Assembly (NCBI RefSeq): GCF_003287895.1
Contig: NZ_CP030280.1
Location: 558,501 to 622,500, forward strand
Reading direction: 5' to 3'
DNA: 64,000 nucleotides
Source of the DNA: Blautia argi
GTDB taxonomy: Bacteria > Bacillota > Clostridia > Lachnospirales > Lachnospiraceae
Part shown: piece after piece, positions 59,766 to 64,000 of the stretch
How positions within the stretch are numbered: position 1 is the first letter of the stretch
Layout: each line of letters begins with the position of its first letter
The notes under the pieces: model-generated
Seen by the model: only the letters and a program-made list of their open reading frames with translations
Told to the model about the DNA's origin: nothing
Databases searched by the model: none
Made by a program: the position numbers and the translations under genes

Positions 59766-60485
59766 ATGAAAATACTGGCACTTGACAGCTCCGGGCTGGT
59801 AGCGTCTGTAGCGCTTGTGGAGGACGATATACTGGTTGCGGAATATACCATGAATTATAAGAAGACACATTCCCAGACACTGCTGCCCATGCTGGACGAA
59901 ATCAAAAAAGCAGTGAATTTGGATTTGGGAAGTATTGACGCCATAGCAGTGGCAGCAGGCCCCGGTTCTTTTACAGGGCTTCGCATAGGCTCTGCAACTG
60001 CCAAAGGACTGGGTCTGGCTTTAGGCAAGCCTTTAATTGGTGTACCCACCGTGGAGGCGCTAGCTTATAATTTGTATGACACAGATGAAGACACTCTGAT
60101 TTGTCCGATTATGGACGCCAGAAGGAAGCAGGTTTACACAGGAATTTATGCCTTTGAAAACCATGGGCTGAAAACCATACAGGATCAGGATGCCCTTCCT
60201 ATGGAAAAGCTTCTGGAGCAGTTGAATGCGTTGGGCAAAAGTATTATTTTCTTAGGGGACGGCGTACCAGTATTTCAGGAGCTGATAGAGGAAAAGTGTC
60301 GGGTACCCTACAGTTTTGCACCGGCACATTTGAACCGTCAGAGAGCCGGAGCAGTGGCAGCCCTTGGAGCACTTTATTTTGAGCAGGGGAAAGCAGAAAC
60401 AGCGGCAGAGCATCAGCCGGATTATCTGCGTGTATCTCAGGCAGAAAGGGAGAGGGCAGAACGCCTGGCCAAAGAGCATGCTTAA
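59766..60485 (+). CDS. tsaB: tRNA t6A synthesis protein TsaB
   Basis: A 239-residue inactive paralogue of the ASKHA-fold TsaD, acting as its partner. It has MKILALDSSGLVASVAL at the start, HSQTLLPMLDEI, and AAGPGSFTGLRIGSATAKGL. It overlaps rimI by 8 bp. GAGAGGAAGG precedes the ATG. Confidence 0.95.
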   Translation: MKILALDSSGLVASVALVEDDILVAEYTMNYKKTHSQTLLPMLDEIKKAVNLDLGSIDAIAVAAGPGSFTGLRIGSATAKGLGLALGKPLIGVPTVEALAYNLYDTDEDTLICPIMDARRKQVYTGIYAFENHGLKTIQDQDALPMEKLLEQLNALGKSIIFLGDGVPVFQELIEEKCRVPYSFAPAHLNRQRAGAVAALGALYFEQGKAETAAEHQPDYLRVSQAERERAERLAKEHA

Positions 60486-60912
60486 AATTTGTGAAATGAC
60501 GGAAAAAGAGGTGCAGGAAATTGCAGCCATAGAGGCAGAGAATTTTTCAAAGCCCTGGAGTAAAAAGGGATTTTTGGACGCAGTGAGAGATGAGCATGCT
60601 CTCTATCTCACTGCATGGGAGGAAGAAACGCCTGTGGGTTATGCAGGCATGTGGATTGCTCTTGACGAGGGAGAGATTACCAACGTATCTGTAAAAAAAG
60701 ATCGACAGGGCAGGAAAATCGGCACAGCCCTTTTAATTGCTTTGGAGGAAGCAGGACAGAAGAGAGGGGTAGACTCTTTCTTTCTGGAAGTGCGAAAGAG
60801 TAATGAAAAAGCCATTGCTCTGTATGAAAAGACAGGGTTTGTCAGAATGGGAATCCGGAAGAATTTTTATGAAGACCCAAAAGAAGATGGGATTGTGATG
60901 TGTAAAAGATAG
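60478..60912 (+). CDS. rimI: Ribosomal protein S18-alanine N-acetyltransferase
   Basis: A 144-residue GNAT-fold enzyme with the acetyl-CoA loop KKDRQGRKIGTALL (Q/R-x-x-G-x-A type), then FFLEVRKSNEKAIALYEKTGFV. It acetylates the N-terminus of S18 and possibly other proteins. The ATG at 60478 overlaps the end of tsaB. Its last 47 nt are part of a 415-bp tandem duplication, so a second copy of the C-terminus lies at 61281-61327. Confidence 0.92.
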   Translation: MLKICEMTEKEVQEIAAIEAENFSKPWSKKGFLDAVRDEHALYLTAWEEETPVGYAGMWIALDEGEITNVSVKKDRQGRKIGTALLIALEEAGQKRGVDSFFLEVRKSNEKAIALYEKTGFVRMGIRKNFYEDPKEDGIVMCKR

Positions 60913-60930
60913 CAAACCTGCTATCTTTTT
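60905..60930 (+). terminator. Terminator after rimI (copy 1)
   Basis: AAAGATAGCA (60905-60914) pairs perfectly with TGCTATCTTT (60919-60928) around a 4-nt loop, then T residues follow. The stem overlaps the rimI stop codon. Confidence 0.9.
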
Positions 60931-61024
60931 CTAAATTTACAGCTAATTCCCACTGGGATTTTGAAAAGGAATTTTGTATAATCCTTTTGTAACCCCAAAA
61001 TCTTTCACAGCTTGGAGGAAACAT

Positions 61025-61273
61025 ATGAGAAAATACACAGAACAGACAAAACCACATTCTTTAGAAATTTTCTGCAACTGCTGCGGAAAACAGATAAGAA
61101 CAGACAGGGACAGGATTGCAGAAGGGGTATTCTCCGGTCATGTACAGTGGGGGTATTTTTCAGAAAAAGACGGGGAAATCCATGATTTTGATTTATGTGA
61201 GGATTGTTATGATAAATGGATAGCTTCTTTTCAGATTCCTGTGGAAATAAAAACAGAAAATGAATTGTTGTAG
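61025..61273 (+). CDS. Small Cys-cluster protein, copy 1
   Basis: An 82-residue soluble protein with CNCCGKQI (residues about 17-24) and LCEDCYDKW near residue 58-66, a pair of Cys motifs suggesting a zinc ribbon. I do not recognise a named family with certainty. TTGGAGG lies upstream of the ATG. A TATAAT box at 60977-60982 lies 43 nt before the start, but no good -35 is visible. Identical at protein and DNA level to the gene at 61440-61688. Confidence 0.8.
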   Translation: MRKYTEQTKPHSLEIFCNCCGKQIRTDRDRIAEGVFSGHVQWGYFSEKDGEIHDFDLCEDCYDKWIASFQIPVEIKTENELL

Positions 61274-61280
61274 CAGAAAA

Positions 61281-61327
61281 TTTATGAAGACCCAAAAGAA
61301 GATGGGATTGTGATGTGTAAAAGATAG
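61281..61327 (+). pseudogene. Duplicated 3' end of rimI
   Basis: A 47-nt copy of the rimI 3' end (coding YEDPKEDGIVMCKR plus stop), produced by the tandem duplication. It has no start or catalytic part. Confidence 0.85.
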
Positions 61328-61345
61328 CAAACCTGCTATCTTTTT
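61320..61345 (+). terminator. Terminator, duplicated copy 2
   Basis: Same hairpin as at 60905-60930, shifted by 415 bp. It now separates the two small-gene copies, so copy 2 must be expressed from its own promoter. Confidence 0.88.
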
Positions 61346-61439
61346 CTAAATTTACAGCTAATTCCCACTGGGATTTTGAAAAGGAATTTTGTATAATCCT
61401 TTTGTAACCCCAAAATCTTTCACAGCTTGGAGGAAACAT

Positions 61440-61688
61440 ATGAGAAAATACACAGAACAGACAAAACCACATTCTTTAGAAATTTTCTGCAACTGCTGCG
61501 GAAAACAGATAAGAACAGACAGGGACAGGATTGCAGAAGGGGTATTCTCCGGTCATGTACAGTGGGGGTATTTTTCAGAAAAAGACGGGGAAATCCATGA
61601 TTTTGATTTATGTGAGGATTGTTATGATAAATGGATAGCTTCTTTTCAGATTCCTGTGGAAATAAAAACAGAAAATGAATTGTTGTAG
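61440..61688 (+). CDS. Small Cys-cluster protein, copy 2
   Basis: A second, identical copy of the 82-residue protein described at 61025-61273, with the same ribosome site and -10 box (61392-61397). The end of this copy also carries the possible -35 box of the rnz promoter (TTGTAG at 61683-61688); the copy-1 end lacks the matching -10. Confidence 0.8.
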   Translation: MRKYTEQTKPHSLEIFCNCCGKQIRTDRDRIAEGVFSGHVQWGYFSEKDGEIHDFDLCEDCYDKWIASFQIPVEIKTENELL

Positions 61689-61711
61689 CAGAAAAAAATG
61701 TGTGCTATGAT
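61683..61711 (+). promoter_or_regulatory. Possible rnz promoter
   Basis: TTGTAG (61683-61688), a 17-bp spacer, TATGAT (61706-61711), 56 nt before the rnz start. Confidence 0.5.
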
Positions 61712-61767
61712 AGGAAACACCGGGACACAAGTATTTCCCGGAAAGAAACAGAAACGAGGAAGATAGA

Positions 61768-62697
61768 ATGTTGGATGTATGCCTGCTTGGTACTGGCGGC
61801 ATGATGCCTTTGCCAAGAAGAAAATTAACATCTTTAATGACAAGATATAATGGCAGCAATCTGATGATTGACTGCGGAGAAGGAACACAGGTTGCAGTAA
61901 AGGAAAAGGGGTGGAGCTTTAAGCCTATTGATGTCATCTGTTTTACCCATTACCATGCAGACCATATCAGCGGGCTGCCGGGGCTTTTGCTCACTATGGG
62001 AAATGCAGAGCGGACCGAACCTCTGACTTTAATCGGACCCAAAGGGCTGGTACGGGTAGTATCAGCCCTTCGGGTCATTGCACCGGAACTCCCCTTTGAG
62101 ATTCATTGTATAGAGCTGACAAAGCTGGAGGAAACCTTTGAGCTTTACGGTTATCAGATTACAGCATTTCGTGTAAATCATAATGTAACCTGTTATGGAT
62201 ATAGTCTGGAAATCAAGCGAAGCGGAAAATTTGATGCTGCCAGAGCAAAGGCACAGAATATTCCGCTGAAATGTTGGAATCCACTTCAAAAGGGGGAAAC
62301 CATTACCTTTGAGGGTATCACATATACTCCGGATATGGTGCTGGGGCCTCAGAGAAAGGGAATTAAGCTTACCTATACCACAGACACCCGACCGGTAAAG
62401 GCCATTGCAGAGCATGCAGCAGGCTCAGATTTGTTTATCTGTGAGGGTATGTACGGAGAACAGGATAAAGAGCAGAAGGCAAAGGCGTATAAGCATATGA
62501 CCTTTCAGGAGGCAGCAGGTCTGGCAAAAGAAGCAAACGTAAAGGAGATGTGGCTGACGCATTACAGCCCTTCCCTTGTAAGGCCGGAGGAAGCTCTTGA
62601 GGAAGCAACGCGGGTTTTCCCCAATACCATAGCCGCAAAAGACAGACAGTCTGTGGAATTACAGTTTGAAGACGGAGAAGGAGAGAAAAAGCAATGA
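61768..62697 (+). CDS. rnz: Ribonuclease Z-like metallo-beta-lactamase protein
   Basis: A 309-residue zinc phosphodiesterase of the tRNA 3'-processing type. It has [13 protein letters not shown] at the N-terminus, the HYHADH zinc motif (about residue 63-68) and [10 protein letters not shown], then a histidine in [12 protein letters not shown] and YTTDTRP. A C-terminal LTHYSPS supplies the last ligand. The flexible-arm part is compact. GAGGAAG lies upstream of the ATG. It overlaps tsaD by 4 bp. Confidence 0.92.
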   Translation: MLDVCLLGTGGMMPLPRRKLTSLMTRYNGSNLMIDCGEGTQVAVKEKGWSFKPIDVICFTHYHADHISGLPGLLLTMGNAERTEPLTLIGPKGLVRVVSALRVIAPELPFEIHCIELTKLEETFELYGYQITAFRVNHNVTCYGYSLEIKRSGKFDAARAKAQNIPLKCWNPLQKGETITFEGITYTPDMVLGPQRKGIKLTYTTDTRPVKAIAEHAAGSDLFICEGMYGEQDKEQKAKAYKHMTFQEAAGLAKEANVKEMWLTHYSPSLVRPEEALEEATRVFPNTIAAKDRQSVELQFEDGEGEKKQ

Positions 62698-63719
62698 AAA
62701 CAGAAGATGTATTGATTCTGGCGATTGAAAGTTCCTGCGATGAAACGGCAGCCGCTGTGATTAAAAACGGGCGCACAGTGTTGTCTAATGTGATTTCTTC
62801 TCAGATTGACTTGCATAAATTATACGGAGGGGTTGTACCGGAAATTGCCTCCAGAAAGCATATTGAAAAGATAAATCAGGTCATTGAAGAGGCGTTAAAG
62901 GAGGCAGAAGTAACACTGGACGACTTGGACGCCATTGGTGTAACCTACGGTCCGGGACTGGTAGGCGCTCTTTTGGTGGGCGTGGCAGAAGCCAAGGCTA
63001 TCAGCTTTGCAAAAGATATCCCTCTGGTGGGGGTACATCATATTGAAGGGCATATTTCTGCCAATTATATTGAAAATCCGGATTTAGAGCCGCCATTTTT
63101 ATGCCTGGTGGTATCCGGTGGTCATACCCATCTGGTTGTTGTCAAGGATTACGGAGAATTTGAAATTCTTGGAAGAACCAGAGATGATGCGGCAGGAGAG
63201 GCTTTTGATAAGGTGGCTCGTGCCATTGGTCTGGGTTATCCGGGAGGGCCGAAGATTGACCGCCTTTCTAAAGAAGGAAATCCATATGCCATGAATTTTC
63301 CAAAGGCCAAAGTGGAGGACGCGCCTTATGATTTTAGCTTCAGTGGGGTGAAGTCTGCGGTTTTGAACCATATTAATAAATGTAAAATGCAGGGGATACC
63401 AGTGGTAGAGGCAGATGTGGCAGCCTCCTTCCAGCGCTGTGTCGTGGAGGTTCTGGTAGAACATGCCATTGCAGCTGCAAAGGATTACCATATAGATAAG
63501 CTGGCAATCGCCGGAGGTGTGGCATCAAATCAAACCTTACGAACAGCTATGAAACAGGCGTGTGAGAAGAACCAGATTCAGTTTTATCACCCCTCCCCTA
63601 TTTTCTGTACAGATAATGCAGCTATGATAGGGGTGGCAGCTTATTACGAATATCTGAAAGGCACACGCCACGGTTGGGATTTGAATGCAGTGCCGAATCT
63701 GAAGCTTGGCGAGCGGTAA
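62694..63719 (+). CDS. tsaD: tRNA N6-adenosine threonylcarbamoyltransferase TsaD
   Basis: A 341-residue ASKHA-fold enzyme that transfers threonylcarbamoyl to A37 of tRNA. It has [13 protein letters not shown] at the start, [12 protein letters not shown], the metal ligands His116 and His120 in [18 protein letters not shown], and [10 protein letters not shown] near the C-terminus. ATGA overlaps the rnz stop. With tsaE and tsaB upstream, all locus-typical t6A genes except tsaC are here. Confidence 0.97.
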   Translation: MKTEDVLILAIESSCDETAAAVIKNGRTVLSNVISSQIDLHKLYGGVVPEIASRKHIEKINQVIEEALKEAEVTLDDLDAIGVTYGPGLVGALLVGVAEAKAISFAKDIPLVGVHHIEGHISANYIENPDLEPPFLCLVVSGGHTHLVVVKDYGEFEILGRTRDDAAGEAFDKVARAIGLGYPGGPKIDRLSKEGNPYAMNFPKAKVEDAPYDFSFSGVKSAVLNHINKCKMQGIPVVEADVAASFQRCVVEVLVEHAIAAAKDYHIDKLAIAGGVASNQTLRTAMKQACEKNQIQFYHPSPIFCTDNAAMIGVAAYYEYLKGTRHGWDLNAVPNLKLGER

Positions 63720-63738
63720 AGAAAGGGCGGGAAAGCAG

Positions 63739-64000
63739 ATGAAATGTACAGCCATTGTTCTGGCGGCAGGACAGGGAAAGCGTATGAACAGTAAGATACA
63801 GAAGCAGTTTCTGATGCTGAAGGGGAAGCCTGTGCTTTATTACAGTCTGGCAGTTTTTGAAGAGAGCCCGGAGATTGATGAAATCATTCTGGTTACAGGA
63901 AAAGAGTGTATAGAATACTGTAAAAAGGAAATAATAGAGGTGTACGGTTTTCAAAAGGTAAAGCACATTGTTCCGGGAGGGCAGGAGAGGTATGATTCTG
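63739..64000 (+). CDS. ispD: 2-C-methyl-D-erythritol 4-phosphate cytidylyltransferase, cut by window end
   Basis: The first 87 residues are present. They hold the CTP-binding motif TAIVLAAGQGKRMNSKIQKQ, PVLYYSLAVFEESPEIDEIILVTG, and VPGGQERYDS, all IspD-like. The enzyme makes CDP-ME in the non-mevalonate isoprenoid pathway. GGGCGGGAAAG lies upstream of the ATG. It begins 19 nt after tsaD. The rest lies beyond position 64000. Confidence 0.9.
   Translation, partial: MKCTAIVLAAGQGKRMNSKIQKQFLMLKGKPVLYYSLAVFEESPEIDEIILVTGKECIEYCKKEIIEVYGFQKVKHIVPGGQERYDS

Larger units (their letters stand above)
60866..61695. repeat. Exact 415-bp tandem duplication
   Basis: Copy 1 (60866-61280) and copy 2 (61281-61695) read as identical throughout. 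The unit contains the last 47 nt of rimI, its terminator, a TATAAT-containing promoter region and a complete 82-residue gene. The flanks differ immediately at both ends (GAATT before copy 1, AAATG after copy 2), and I see no obvious microhomology at the breakpoints. Confidence 0.95.

Noticed and set aside
1-64000. CRISPR arrays, prophage, complete insertion sequences, rRNA or tRNA genes
   Set aside because: No repeat-spacer pattern, transposase, integrase, phage structural gene or RNA gene could be recognised anywhere in the window.

Overview
The window reads as chromosomal DNA of an anaerobic, low-to-mid GC Gram-positive, most likely a Lachnospiraceae member close to Blautia. This is inferred from gene content: rubredoxin, a flavodiiron fusion, anaerobic ribonucleotide reductase, an anaerobic sulfatase-maturase-type radical SAM enzyme, HPr kinase, MutS2, PhoPR, Trk, sugar ABC permeases without their own ATPase, and AGGAGG-type ribosome sites. 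No rRNA, tRNA, CRISPR array, phage or complete insertion sequence was seen.

Layout. 1-9.1 kb: YuiF-type transporter, rubredoxin, aldose epimerase-like protein, dapF, MATE pump, nrdD, CPA2 antiporter. 9.1-14.1 kb: a tight run with several ATGA overlaps: FeoB-associated small protein, DUF4080 radical SAM, nth, DEDD exonuclease, 33-residue membrane peptide, AIR-synthase-like protein, and a frameshifted trmL. 14.1-18.7 kb (minus strand): mutS2, response regulator, and a sensor kinase that is also frameshifted. 18.8-22.6 kb: HtrA-like protein with a damaged triad, yhaM, rlmD. 22.6-23.5 kb: AT-rich remnant of a RES-domain gene. 23.6-27.3 kb: flavodiiron/flavodoxin/rubredoxin/oxidoreductase fusion, a stand-alone winged-helix protein, greA. 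27.3-31.2 kb: Na/Pi cotransporter, phoP-like and phoR-like genes behind a readable Pho box. 31.3-34.1 kb (minus): trkA-trkH. 34.2-36.7 kb: small Cys protein, proA, CPBP protease. 36.8-40.1 kb: CUT1-type sugar ABC operon. 40.1-40.9 kb: Xre regulator plus membrane partner under three phased operators. 41-47.3 kb: nagB, AraC regulator, anSME-type enzyme, then a nucleotidyltransferase / anomeric sugar kinase / galE cluster. 47.5-55.1 kb: DUF1846, ftsH, uvrC, hprK, ROK kinase. 55.2-64 kb: PBP1A, YigZ, cyclophilin, then tsaE-tsaB-rimI-[415-bp tandem duplication]-rnz-tsaD-ispD (cut by the window end).

How the genes work together. Three regulatory units can be read directly. (1) Phosphate: PhoP-type direct repeats with an 11-bp period precede a Na/Pi transporter-PhoU fusion and the two-component genes. 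(2) The Xre repressor gene has TGACAA-N6-TTGTCA palindromes phased by 31 and 21 bp over its own promoter. (3) Amino-sugar and galactoside use: nagB, the anSME-type enzyme and the kinase-nucleotidyltransferase-epimerase trio suggest mucin- or milk-glycan use, although no phosphorylase, glycosidase or sulfatase lies in the window. The tsaE/B/D genes support tRNA t6A synthesis, and rnz and rimI sit among them.

Gene damage is unusually visible. Single-base indels interrupt trmL and the sensor kinase within 1 kb of each other, another interrupts the RES gene, and a possible one lies in the Xre partner. Whether these are real mutations or assembly errors cannot be decided from one sequence. No clearly new defence or mobile system was found. 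The strongest candidates for follow-up are the Xre/membrane-protein module, the duplicated small Cys-cluster gene and the HtrA-like pseudoprotease.
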